Assembly (NCBI RefSeq): GCF_009913235.1
Contig: NZ_CP047897.1
Coordinates: 1,507,501-1,571,500 of the forward strand
From: Nibribacter ruber
GTDB lineage: Bacteria > Bacteroidota > Bacteroidia > Cytophagales > Hymenobacteraceae
Direction: 5' to 3'
DNA length: 64,000 nt
The notes under the pieces were generated by a model that was not told the origin of the DNA, did not search any database, and worked only from the letters and a program-made list of their open reading frames with translations. Position 1 is the first letter of the stretch; each line of letters starts with the position of its first letter. The translations under genes and the position numbers were made by a program. Shown one piece after another: positions 46,127 to 54,453 of the stretch.

Positions 46127-48658
46127 TTGACTCCTGAACTAGAATTTCAATTACCCATAGATGACGTCCCTGAACGGGTTACCCTGTTCGCGGACGTCAT
46201 TTTGCCTTTGCCCCTGCCCAAGCTCTACACTTACCGCATTCCCTACCAGATGAATGACGAGGTGCTGGTGGGCGCGCGGGTATTGGTGCAGTTTGGGTCT
46301 AAGCGGGTGTTGAGTTGCGTGGTGGCCAGAATCCATGAGCAGCCCCCGGCAGACTATCAGGCCAAATACCTGTTAGAAGTCATTGATGAGAAGCCCGTAG
46401 TCACAGAGCCCCAGCTCAAGCTCTTCCTCTGGATGGCCGACTACTACCTTTGCACCCTAGGCGAGGTCATCAATGCGGCACTGCCTTCTGCCCTGAAACT
46501 GAGCAGCGAGTCCAAGATTCAGTTGCACCCAAACTTCAAGGAAGAAACCAATGAGTGGCCATTGTCTGGGCATGAAGAGAAAATCATCTTCGCGCTAAAG
46601 CAGAAACCTCATCTCACGTTCACCGAAGTGGGCAGTCTGCTGCAGCTCACCAGTTTCCATAAGATCATCAAGTCGCTATTGCTCAAAGAAATCATCATCA
46701 TTTTTGAGGAGATAGCAGAGAAATATGCGCCCAAGGTGGTAAAGAAGCTCCGGCTGGCGCCCATGTTCACTGAGGACGAGGAAACCTTAGAGGAACTGTT
46801 CAACCAGCTAGCTTCCAAACCCAAGCAACTAGATGTACTGCTCAAGTACGTACAACTGGTGCCTCTGCTGCAGGACATGCATACCAATGAGGCGGGCATA
46901 GATAAGAACATCATCACGTCAAATCCGCATTTGTCGCTTTCGGCTATCAATACCTTATTAAAGAATGGGGTACTGGAGCAGTTTGACATGGTGGTGAGCC
47001 GTTTTCCAATGGTAGAGCGCGGGCCCTACGTCATGCCAGAACTGTCTACTGCGCAGGCGGCTGCCCGTGATGGCGTCTTGGAGAACTTCGCGCAAAAAGA
47101 CACGGTGCTGTTGCATGGCATCACGGGCAGCGGTAAAACCGAAATCTACATAGACCTCATTCAGAAAGCGGTAGAAGCCGGCGGACAGGTCCTGTATCTT
47201 TTACCGGAGATTGCCTTGACTGCCCAGATTGTGACCAGGCTCAAGCGCGTGTTTGGGGATAGGCTGGGCGTGTACCATTCCAAGTTCTCAGACAACGAGC
47301 GCGTAGAAGTGTGGAACGGTATTCTGTCGGGGCGTTTTCAGGTGGTGATTGGGGTGAGGTCCTCGGTGTTTCTGCCGTTCCATGGCCTCTCCCTGATCAT
47401 TGTAGACGAAGAGCATGAACCTTCTTACAAGCAGCATGAACCAGCGCCGCGCTACAACGCCCGCGAGGTAGCCTTGATGATGGCCCAGTTTCACGGCGCT
47501 AAAACGCTGCTGGGCTCGGCCACGCCTTCCATTGAGAGCTATTACCACAGCCTGAGCGGCCGCTGGGGACTGGTTACGCTTACAGAGCGCTTCGGCGAGG
47601 CCACGCTTCCTCAGATTGACTTGATAGACGTACGCCAGGAAGGCCTCAAGAAGAACATGCTCAGCCACTTCTCCCAAAAGCTGGTTCATAGCATTGAAGA
47701 CACGCTGCACAAAAAAGAACAGGTCATCTTGTTCCAGAACCGACGTGGCTACGCCCCCTTTATAGACTGCAATGAATGCGCCTGGATTCCCAAGTGTAAG
47801 AACTGCGCCGTCTCGCTCTCCTATCACAAGTTCTCCAATGAGCTGCGCTGCCACTACTGCGGCTATACAGAGCGCAAGCCCAATGACTGCCCGGCCTGCG
47901 GCTCAACCATGCTCAAGACCGTGGGCTTTGGCACGGAGAAGATAGAGGACGAACTCAAATTGCTCTTACCGCAGGCCCGCATCCAGCGCATGGACCTGGA
48001 CACCACCAAGAAGAAGAACAGCCACCAGCAGATCATTGAAGACTTTGAGAACCTGCGCACCGATATTCTGGTGGGCACCCAGATGGTGACCAAGGGCCTG
48101 GACTTTGAACACGTGAGCCTGGTGGGCATCCTGAGCGCTGACAGCATCATCCACTTCCCGGATTTCAGGGCGCATGAGCGGGCGTTCCAATTGTTTGTGC
48201 AGGTAAGCGGCCGCGCCGGCAGGAAAGGAAAGGCGGGCAGAGTATTAATTCAGACGGCCAATCCCAACCAGCCTATCTTCCAGAAAGTGATTGAGAATGA
48301 CTACCTGGGCTTGTATGAACAGGAGATTGCCGAGCGACAGAAGTTCCGGTATCCGCCCTTTGTGCGCATCATCCAGATTACCATCAAGAACCCAGAGGCC
48401 CGGCCCGCTGAGAATGCCGCCATTGCCCTGGCCAAAGACTTGGGTGACCGCCTGGGAAGGAAATCTGTACTAGGTCCAGAGGCGCCGCATATCTTTAAGA
48501 TACGCAACCAGTTCTTGCAGGAAATCCACATCAAGCTGGACCGGGACAGCGGTAACCTTAAGTTCACCAAGAAGCAGATTCAGGAAGCGGTCTTCCAACT
48601 CACCCAAAACAAGGAGTTCAAGAATACGCGTGTGGTCCTGGACGTAGACCCGGCCTAA
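46127..48658 (+). CDS. priA: Primosomal replication restart helicase PriA
   Basis: PriA is the 3'-5' helicase that reloads the replisome at stalled forks. The 843 residues begin at TTG (46127), as no ATG precedes the conserved N-terminal domain. Walker A is GITGSGKTEIY (about residues 334-344) and the DEAH-like box IIVDEEHEPSYK. Four cysteine pairs, such as CNEC, CKNC, CHYC and CPAC, bind zinc. Helicase motifs V and VI appear as GTQMVTKGLDF and QVSGRAGRKGK. The protein is somewhat longer than the E. coli form. Confidence 0.95.
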   Translation: MTPELEFQLPIDDVPERVTLFADVILPLPLPKLYTYRIPYQMNDEVLVGARVLVQFGSKRVLSCVVARIHEQPPADYQAKYLLEVIDEKPVVTEPQLKLFLWMADYYLCTLGEVINAALPSALKLSSESKIQLHPNFKEETNEWPLSGHEEKIIFALKQKPHLTFTEVGSLLQLTSFHKIIKSLLLKEIIIIFEEIAEKYAPKVVKKLRLAPMFTEDEETLEELFNQLASKPKQLDVLLKYVQLVPLLQDMHTNEAGIDKNIITSNPHLSLSAINTLLKNGVLEQFDMVVSRFPMVERGPYVMPELSTAQAAARDGVLENFAQKDTVLLHGITGSGKTEIYIDLIQKAVEAGGQVLYLLPEIALTAQIVTRLKRVFGDRLGVYHSKFSDNERVEVWNGILSGRFQVVIGVRSSVFLPFHGLSLIIVDEEHEPSYKQHEPAPRYNAREVALMMAQFHGAKTLLGSATPSIESYYHSLSGRWGLVTLTERFGEATLPQIDLIDVRQEGLKKNMLSHFSQKLVHSIEDTLHKKEQVILFQNRRGYAPFIDCNECAWIPKCKNCAVSLSYHKFSNELRCHYCGYTERKPNDCPACGSTMLKTVGFGTEKIEDELKLLLPQARIQRMDLDTTKKKNSHQQIIEDFENLRTDILVGTQMVTKGLDFEHVSLVGILSADSIIHFPDFRAHERAFQLFVQVSGRAGRKGKAGRVLIQTANPNQPIFQKVIENDYLGLYEQEIAERQKFRYPPFVRIIQITIKNPEARPAENAAIALAKDLGDRLGRKSVLGPEAPHIFKIRNQFLQEIHIKLDRDSGNLKFTKKQIQEAVFQLTQNKEFKNTRVVLDVDPA

Positions 48659-49014
48659 GCCAACCTACATCTTTCAGAAAAAGAAGTGGTTACCTGTCTC
48701 CTTGTCCTGGCGATGGTGACATGGCACCCAATTCACTCCTTTTAGAACGCTAAACTATTCCAAGGTTCAGCTTCATTATTCCGTTTTTAGGCTCTTTTCT
48801 GGAAAAGAGTCTAAAAACGAATCCGGTTCATCTCACTTTTTTTGCGTCTTATCCCGCCTTTGTCCGTCTTCATCCTGAAATACGGCTTTTAACATTTTCT
48901 TAACTTCTTGATAAGCAACGTTTTTCTGAAATTTGCATCTATATAATCAGAAACGCTACCGCAACGGGAGCCTCCTTCTAAAGAAAATTTTAAAAAAATT
49001 ATACAAGTACTACT
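48659..49014. other. Noncoding gap between priA and cupin gene
   Basis: It holds palindromic copy 14 (48782-48819). Beyond that it is AT-rich, with GAAATTTG at 48929-48936 near the expected -7 position but not an exact box. No gene is visible. Confidence 0.5.
48782..48819. repeat. 38-bp palindromic repeat, copy 14
   Basis: A compensated change is present: TTTTTAG on the left pairs with CTAAAAA on the right, where most copies have TTTTTGG/CCAAAAA. The inner stem CTCTTTTC/GAAAAGAG is unusually long. Confidence 0.9.
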
Positions 49015-49395
49015 ATGAAAATGTCAATCACTACCATCGTTTCCTGCTTAGCAGTTTGTTTAAGTGTAACCGTAGCTCCTGCGTTTGCCGGCAACACGCC
49101 AAGCGGTCCTACTACCCGCACTACCAAAGTATTCCAGCAGGTGTTGGCCACAGAGAACCTACGCATCCTTTCCCTGGAACTAGCCCCAGGCGAGCAACTG
49201 GATTTCCACACGTCACCAGAGCAGGAAGCCTATGCCGCCTCTGCCGGCACCTTGCGCATCACAGACGCAGACGGTGCTCAGAAAGAAGTAGACGTGAAAG
49301 CCGGCGACCGCCTGTGGGGAGACCTCTCTTACTTCCAGAATGTGAACACTGGTTCCAAGACGTTAAAAATCATGCTTCTGGAGCGCGCCAAGTAA
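49015..49395 (+). CDS. Secreted cupin-fold protein
   Basis: The 126-residue protein has a signal peptide (MKMSITTIVSCLAVCLSV, cleavage near AFAG). The mature domain resembles a small cupin: LAPGEQLDFHTSPEQEAYAA and VDVKAGDRLWGDLSYFQNVN. Only one clear histidine is in the usual metal site, so binding may be lost. It is a single gene with a terminator downstream. Its role is unknown. Confidence 0.75.
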   Translation: MKMSITTIVSCLAVCLSVTVAPAFAGNTPSGPTTRTTKVFQQVLATENLRILSLELAPGEQLDFHTSPEQEAYAASAGTLRITDADGAQKEVDVKAGDRLWGDLSYFQNVNTGSKTLKIMLLERAK

Positions 49396-49483
49396 GCTTT
49401 CAGATTTTTTTAAGCTTATTTCCATATCAACTTAAACCTTAGGTTTTTACGCCCGTAAAACTAAGACATTCACACTCTATTTC

Positions 49484-49549
49484 AGCTTAAAAGTAGTCAT
49501 TTGCTATCCGCTTGCGCTCTGGCTTAGACTACTTTTAAGCTATTTTTTT
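49484..49549 (+). terminator. Long hairpin and T run downstream of cupin gene
   Basis: AGCTTAAAAGTAGTC (49484-49498) pairs perfectly with 49527-49541 across a 28-nt loop, followed by a T run. It is about 90 bp after the cupin stop codon. Confidence 0.6.
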
Positions 49550-49810
49550 GCCCATTCTAAACTGGCCGGTGCCTGCCTCCGGACCCATAGAATCCCTAAA
49601 GAATTCCGGTTTCACAACCCTTCCCTTCTCACGTTTTACCGGATGGCCTCTTCTGACTGGTAACTGTCTGTTAAACATAAGATAGGCAAAGAAAAAGGCG
49701 ATGGGACAAGGGCCATAGAAACAGGCCACCCGGTTCACGCCAGCTATGTCCGGTTCACTCCGGTTTAGTCTCGGTTCAGTAGGGAATTGGCCCGCTTCCT
49801 CTGCTTTGGG

Positions 49811-49841
49811 TTGTGAACGCGCCAAGAGCCCTGCATCTTTG
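49811..49841 (+). promoter_or_regulatory. Possible promoter of candidate small RNA
   Basis: TTG (49811-49813), 20 nt, CATCTTTG (49834-49841). The -7 box differs from TAnnTTTG at its first base only. No coding sequence starts within 250 bp downstream. Confidence 0.35.
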
Positions 49842-50000
49842 TATCACCAATCAGGACCACAACCACTGGATTCCCTCTTCAACGGTTGCTTTCCCTAGGT
49901 ACTTGATAGGTTACTGGCTTAAGCAGTACAAAAAATTAAGGTTTTGTTAGAGTTTTGTTTGTTAGTTTGGTGTGAGGAGCCCGGATTTTGTCCGGGCTTT
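49842..50000 (+). ncRNA. Candidate small RNA with paired ends and terminator
   Basis: Downstream of the near-consensus promoter, TCACCAA near 49845 can pair with TTGGTGTGA (49967-49975) to close a domain of about 120 nt. The hairpin AGCCCGGA/TCCGGGCT (49978-49998) then resembles a terminator with a weak U tract. No coding frame is convincing here. The overall shape is compatible with a 6S-like or other regulatory RNA, but I recognise no family. This is a structural inference only. Confidence 0.3.
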
Positions 50001-50040
50001 CATTCTTTCCGACCCTCCCGATTTTCCCTTCCTTTTCTTT

Positions 50041-50078
50041 CGTTTTTCGCCTCTTTTCTGTAAAATAGCCTGAAAACG
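50041..50078. repeat. 38-bp palindromic repeat, copy 15
   Basis: The arms are CGTTTTTCGCC and AGCCTGAAAACG, with two mismatches. It lies 31 bp upstream of the Rieske gene. Confidence 0.8.
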
Positions 50079-50109
50079 CGCCTGCTGTTAGGCCATCTAC
50101 CTGTTCTCT

Positions 50110-50448
50110 ATGGCTTGGATTAAAATCTTTGAAAGCGAGGCGGCTGCAAAGTCTGCCATTCCGGTTACCAAAGCCAGGGCGGTAGTGGTGCAAGGCCAAG
50201 AGATTTGCGTGGCTCATACCGCCGCCGGCCTGTTTGCCGTAGACAACGTCTGCCCTCACCTAGGCGATGCCCTCAGCCGCGGCACCACTAACTACCTCAA
50301 TGAGATCATCTGCCCCTGGCACAGCTACCGTTTCCACCTGCAGACCGGCGAGGAATGCCGCGGCCGCACCCAACCCTTGAAGAGATATGCCCTGGAAACC
50401 CGCGAAGACGGCCTATACGTAGAGGTGCCAGAACCTACTCCTGCTTAA
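50110..50448 (+). CDS. Rieske [2Fe-2S] ferredoxin-like protein
   Basis: The 112-residue protein is a single Rieske domain. The cluster ligands are CPHLGDA (about residue 53) and CPWHSYRF (about residue 73). It lacks membrane segments and an oxygenase domain, so it is probably a soluble electron carrier like NirD or a biphenyl-type ferredoxin. No partner oxygenase or reductase gene is adjacent. A palindromic repeat and terminator follow. Confidence 0.9.
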   Translation: MAWIKIFESEAAAKSAIPVTKARAVVVQGQEICVAHTAAGLFAVDNVCPHLGDALSRGTTNYLNEIICPWHSYRFHLQTGEECRGRTQPLKRYALETREDGLYVEVPEPTPA

Positions 50449-50452
50449 CATT

Positions 50453-50490
50453 CGTTTTTGGCTTCTTTTCCAGAAAACAGGCCAAAAACG
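50453..50490. repeat. 38-bp palindromic repeat, copy 16
   Basis: A near-perfect copy with arms CGTTTTTGGC and GCCAAAAACG. It begins 5 bp after the Rieske stop codon. Confidence 0.9.
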
Positions 50491-50502
50491 GTACTCGCAT
50501 AA

Positions 50503-50533
50503 AAAAGGCTCACCAAAACTAGGTGAGCCTTTT
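50503..50533. terminator. Terminator between Rieske and peptidase genes
   Basis: AAAAGGCTCACC (50503-50514) pairs perfectly with GGTGAGCCTTTT (50522-50533). It can serve both convergent genes. Confidence 0.8.
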
Positions 50534-50577
50534 CTGCAAGAATCGTGTGTCTTATGTCCTTTGTATTATATCAAAGA

Positions 50578-53115
50578 CTATTGACCCACTAGGAACACGG
50601 CGTTGCCAAACATGAGCTTGCCGCCCTGCCAGAACGCCCTGAACAAAGGATTGTCCAGCAGGTAGACCACCTGGCCTCGGCCCATTTCCTGTACGCCCAG
50701 TACCAAGCCGTTTTCTAGTTTTTCTGATACGTTGGCCCCCACAAAACCCGTGGCGGCGGCTGGTTCTTTGATTACGCCCACGTTCCAGCCATCTTTCAGG
50801 TACTGCGGCAGGTTGTTGGTTCTTACCAGAGCCGTATAGATACCGCCATACCCAAAGGCCAGTGGATGGGTATTGTCCAGGGCCACTCTAAACACAGAGC
50901 CTTGCACTTCCTCAGAGATGGATTCCCGCTCGCGGTTGGCGTATTTTTTCAAGTCTGCTTCTGTGGGTGCCCTTTTAGCCGAGGTAGAATCTACGGCTCT
51001 CTTCTTAAGCGAGAAATCAGGCTTGTCGGCTAAAAAGTTGGCGGCGCTTTCCAGGGCAATCAGTCTGCCGCCAGCGCGTACCCAGTCCTTCACCTTGTTC
51101 ATGGTCTTTTCCTCCAGAATGCGGCCGTAATTACCGGTGGGTAGAATAAGCACGTCAAACTCATGCAGCGGCACGTTGGCAAAGTAGTCACTGCCCAATA
51201 CAGTCACCGGGTAGCCCAACTGCTGCTCAAAGAAATGCCAGATCTCCCCGAAACCGTAAGCAGAAACGCCTTCGCCGGTCAACAGCGCTACTCTTGGAGC
51301 TTTAATGTACCGGATGTTCCTAGATCCGAAGTCGCCGCCGCTGGTCACAAAACCGGTGGTAGACGCCGTTAATTTAATTCCTAAAGAGTCGGCGGCTTTG
51401 GTTACGCGTTGGTCAAAGGCCGCGCCCAGGTTCTCATTGCCGGTTCTGGTGATGATGAGCGAGCCAGCGGCAAAGGTCTCTTTGTTCTGCACGAAGGGCA
51501 CCTCGGTATAACGCACCCGCACGTTGGCTTTCAAGAGAGCGGCCAGAAACCGCATGTCCTGCACGCCGTTCCAATGCGCCAGATAGGCATAGGCTCCGTT
51601 AGAAACAGGATTAGCCACCGCCGCAGCAGGCTTGGTGTCTTTCATGCCAATTCTGGAGGTAAAGGCTGCGCCTTTCAAACCATAGGCGTACGGCAAGGCC
51701 CACGCCGTGATGTCATAGGTTACTGAATCTTCCAGGCGGGCGCTGGGGTCAAACAATACGTTGAGCAAGGTTGATTTTGGCTGATAAGAACTGATGACCA
51801 AATCGCCGGCCTCGTATTTCACGCTCTCGGTTTTGCCGTTCTGGTAATTGAAGCCTTTGGCGCTGCCCCCGTTGCTGGCGTACCCGTACTTGATCTGCTG
51901 ACGGTCCAGGTAGTCAGTTAATTCCCGTACGCGTCCTTCTTCGCCCTTCATCTTAAACACGTAGCTGCGGTAGGTGCCAAAGGGCTTGGTCTGGCTGTCT
52001 GAGAAGAACTTCTTGAACTCCTTCACTACTTGCTCCTGCTTGTCTGAGATGGCCTCAATGGTGGCTAAGCTGGCGGTGTAGTGGTGGGCAATGCGGTCAC
52101 TCAAGGTAAGGCTGTCGCCGTCTGATTTCTGGATGACCACGCCCGCTCTGCCTGAACCGCCCTGCTCATAGGTCATGGCAATGGCGCCCTGGTAGGTAGG
52201 CCAGGTATCACCGTAGCTTGGGTAGAACAAGTCAAAGCTCTCGCGGGTGAAGTACAGCCAGTTGTTCTTGTCAAAATATTTGCGGTTGTACTCGCCCATG
52301 ACGCCCTGGAACTCGCGCTGCCAAGGGGTGATGGCATCATGGTATGGTTTGGCAGACGGCGCGAAGTAATACGGATTGTCTACGCCCTGCTCATGAAAGT
52401 CTGCGTGAAGTTGGGGCAGCCATTGGTTGTACACCACGCCGCGCTGCTTGGACTCAATCTGCGTCTGCCAGGCCCAGTCACGGTTCAGGTCAAAGTAATA
52501 GTGGTTGGGGCGTCCGCCGGGCCAGGGCTCATTGTGCTCCCAGGCCCACGGCGAGGCATTGGGCTGTTGGTTACGGGCTCTGTTGTACCACTGAGTGTAG
52601 CGCTCCCGGCCGTCTGGGTTCACGCACGGGTCCAGAATGACCACGGTATTTTCCAGCCACTTCTGGGTCTGCGCATTTTTAGGGTCCAGCAAATCATGCA
52701 GCACCTGCAACACCGCCTCAGAACTCACAGACTCATTGCCGTGAATATTGTAGCTCAGCCAGACAATGGCCGGCTGCTTGCCTCCGGTAGGCTGGCCGGC
52801 CATAAGACCGGCGTTCTTTAAATTGTTGGTGCGTATCTCCTCCAGGCGCTGCATGTTGGCGGCAGAAGAAATGGTGGCCAGCAGCAACGGTCGGTTCTCA
52901 TAGGTCTTGCCGTAGGTCTGCAGCTTCATGGTGGCAGGATTCTGCGCGGCCAGGTAAGTCACATAGTCTACCAGACGGCCATGGTAGGTGAACTGGTCAC
53001 CTAGCTTGTAACCCAGAAACTGCTCAGGCGTCTGTAGCGTTTGGGCTCCACTCACATGCGCCCAGCATAGAAACAAGCCCAGGAAGAACCCAAACTTGCT
53101 GCGAATATTTATCAT
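50578..53115 (-). CDS. Secreted M14-family zinc carboxypeptidase
   Basis: The 845-residue protein has a signal peptide (cleavage near VSGAQ) and an N-terminal M14 domain. Zinc ligands are in SYNIHGNESVSSE (His and Glu) and QLHADFHEQG. DLNRDWAW supplies substrate-binding Asn-Arg, and TYEQGGSG the general-base glutamate. The C-terminal half includes a glutamine-amidotransferase-like segment (VALLTGEGVSAYGFGEIWHF, LILPTGNYG). This two-part layout is common in Bacteroidota. It stands alone on the minus strand between two palindromic repeats. Confidence 0.9.
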   Translation of the reverse strand: MINIRSKFGFFLGLFLCWAHVSGAQTLQTPEQFLGYKLGDQFTYHGRLVDYVTYLAAQNPATMKLQTYGKTYENRPLLLATISSAANMQRLEEIRTNNLKNAGLMAGQPTGGKQPAIVWLSYNIHGNESVSSEAVLQVLHDLLDPKNAQTQKWLENTVVILDPCVNPDGRERYTQWYNRARNQQPNASPWAWEHNEPWPGGRPNHYYFDLNRDWAWQTQIESKQRGVVYNQWLPQLHADFHEQGVDNPYYFAPSAKPYHDAITPWQREFQGVMGEYNRKYFDKNNWLYFTRESFDLFYPSYGDTWPTYQGAIAMTYEQGGSGRAGVVIQKSDGDSLTLSDRIAHHYTASLATIEAISDKQEQVVKEFKKFFSDSQTKPFGTYRSYVFKMKGEEGRVRELTDYLDRQQIKYGYASNGGSAKGFNYQNGKTESVKYEAGDLVISSYQPKSTLLNVLFDPSARLEDSVTYDITAWALPYAYGLKGAAFTSRIGMKDTKPAAAVANPVSNGAYAYLAHWNGVQDMRFLAALLKANVRVRYTEVPFVQNKETFAAGSLIITRTGNENLGAAFDQRVTKAADSLGIKLTASTTGFVTSGGDFGSRNIRYIKAPRVALLTGEGVSAYGFGEIWHFFEQQLGYPVTVLGSDYFANVPLHEFDVLILPTGNYGRILEEKTMNKVKDWVRAGGRLIALESAANFLADKPDFSLKKRAVDSTSAKRAPTEADLKKYANRERESISEEVQGSVFRVALDNTHPLAFGYGGIYTALVRTNNLPQYLKDGWNVGVIKEPAAATGFVGANVSEKLENGLVLGVQEMGRGQVVYLLDNPLFRAFWQGGKLMFGNAVFLVGQ

Positions 53116-53195
53116 AGAAACAGATAAGGAAGTGTAGAATGATTGTCAGAAACTAAGCTCCAAAGTCCGAAAAAATTGGCAGACCACCAACCCTT

Positions 53196-53233
53196 CGTTT
53201 TTAGCCCCTTTTACGCAAAACAGGCCAAAAACG
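53196..53233. repeat. 38-bp palindromic repeat, copy 17
   Basis: Left arm CGTTTTTAGCC, right arm GGCCAAAAACG, weak inner stem. It lies between divergent peptidase and lipoprotein genes. Confidence 0.85.
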
Positions 53234-53420
53234 ACCACCCCATCCTCCTAAAACCAAGAGGCTCTGCCTTGCTCCCCAGCCTACCATGAAGAGTGTTCAT
53301 AACTTTAGAAGTTTAAGTAGGGGAAACTGTACAAATCCTTGTCTAGAAATAGAACATACCTCGTATACAGGGGAAGTTTCAAAAGCCTCACATTTACTCA
53401 TCACCACAAAATCAGTCACT

Positions 53421-54230
53421 ATGAAATTAACCAAAGTACTCTTCCTATTTCTGGCCAGCGTCTCTATGCTTGCCACCAGCTGTTCAGATGACGACGATGA
53501 GAACACCCCAGGGGTAACCGATGATTGCGTACTCACCTCAGCCACTTCTACAGAGGACGGCGTTACGTTCACCTCTACGCTGGGCTATGACAATGACCGC
53601 AGAATTTCTTCTGTGAAGATGGAAGGCGATGACCCTATTGAAGGAACGGTGACCTACAGCAACGGCAAGCCCGCTAAGTTTGACGCACCTGTCAGCCCCT
53701 TCGGGTTTCCTGGGTTTATTGAATACGTTTACAACAATGCCGGGCAGCTTTCTCAGATGAACGGATTCGTCTCTCTTTTACCAACCTCGCCGGTACTTCG
53801 CTATGCCTTTGAATACAATTCAGCGGGGCAGGTGACAAAAAGCACCACGTTTTTAAATACCAATCCCACGTCGCCAAGCGCAAGCTTAGAGCAAGTTGAA
53901 TACTCCACTTTTACCTATGACGCCAATGGCAATATTTTAAAGAAAATGGACTATTCTGGCACTGGAACGGGCACGTTGGAGCTGACCACTGATTACACCT
54001 ATGACAGCAACGTAAACCCAATCAATGCCTTAGAGAAGCTTGTAAGCGGCTACAGCACCCCTAATAACATCTTAACTGCTGTTGTGAAAGATGCAGAGGG
54101 CAATGTTCTGCAAGGTGATTCTTATAGCCGTGTGTACAAGTACAATGCTAATAACTACCCTACAGAATATACAGAGACAACGCAAAATGGTGTAGTTACT
54201 ACCTATAAAGCTAGCTATAACTGTAAATAA
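53421..54230 (+). CDS. Lipoprotein with YD/RHS-like repeats
   Basis: The start at MKLTKVLFLFLAS gives a signal peptide with lipobox ATSC followed by SDDDDE, an acidic tail typical of Bacteroidota surface lipoproteins. An upstream in-frame ATG at 53286 is rejected because it precedes the signal. The mature protein contains repeats of the form Y-x-Y-N/D-x-x-G-x-L/V: YVYNNAGQLSQ, YEYNSAGQVTK-like, FTYDANGNILKK and YKYNANNYPTE. Such repeats occur in RHS/YD and DUF4595 proteins. The function is unknown. Confidence 0.8.
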   Translation: MKLTKVLFLFLASVSMLATSCSDDDDENTPGVTDDCVLTSATSTEDGVTFTSTLGYDNDRRISSVKMEGDDPIEGTVTYSNGKPAKFDAPVSPFGFPGFIEYVYNNAGQLSQMNGFVSLLPTSPVLRYAFEYNSAGQVTKSTTFLNTNPTSPSASLEQVEYSTFTYDANGNILKKMDYSGTGTGTLELTTDYTYDSNVNPINALEKLVSGYSTPNNILTAVVKDAEGNVLQGDSYSRVYKYNANNYPTEYTETTQNGVVTTYKASYNCK

Positions 54231-54250
54231 ATAGTGCTTATCACCAGTAG

Positions 54251-54287
54251 AAGCCCGCCTCTTATTCTAGGAGGCGGGCTTTTTTTT
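54251..54287 (+). terminator. Terminator after YD-repeat lipoprotein
   Basis: AAGCCCGCCTC (54251-54261) pairs with GAGGCGGGCTT (54271-54281), followed by six more T residues. Confidence 0.9.
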
Positions 54288-54352
54288 AACGTCGTTGCCA
54301 ACCCAGGGCAATGAAGCCTCCTGCCAAGAGACTTGGCACCAGAGATGGAACG

Positions 54353-54390
54353 CGTTTTTGGCCTCTTTCTCAGAAAATAGCCCAAAAATG
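54353..54390. repeat. 38-bp palindromic repeat, copy 18
   Basis: Left arm CGTTTTTGGCC, right arm CCCAAAAATG with an end mismatch. It lies upstream of the CocE-type hydrolase gene. Confidence 0.85.
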
Positions 54391-54453
54391 AATGTTGCCC
54401 ACTAGGGCAGAATTCTCTAATTTGAGGCACCAACACTAACAAACCCCTTACCT

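Noticed and set aside
49535-49825. 96-codon minus-strand frame in the gap after the cupin gene
   Set aside because: Its composition is unlike nearby proteins and its 3' end lies in the cupin terminator T run. No homology is recognised.
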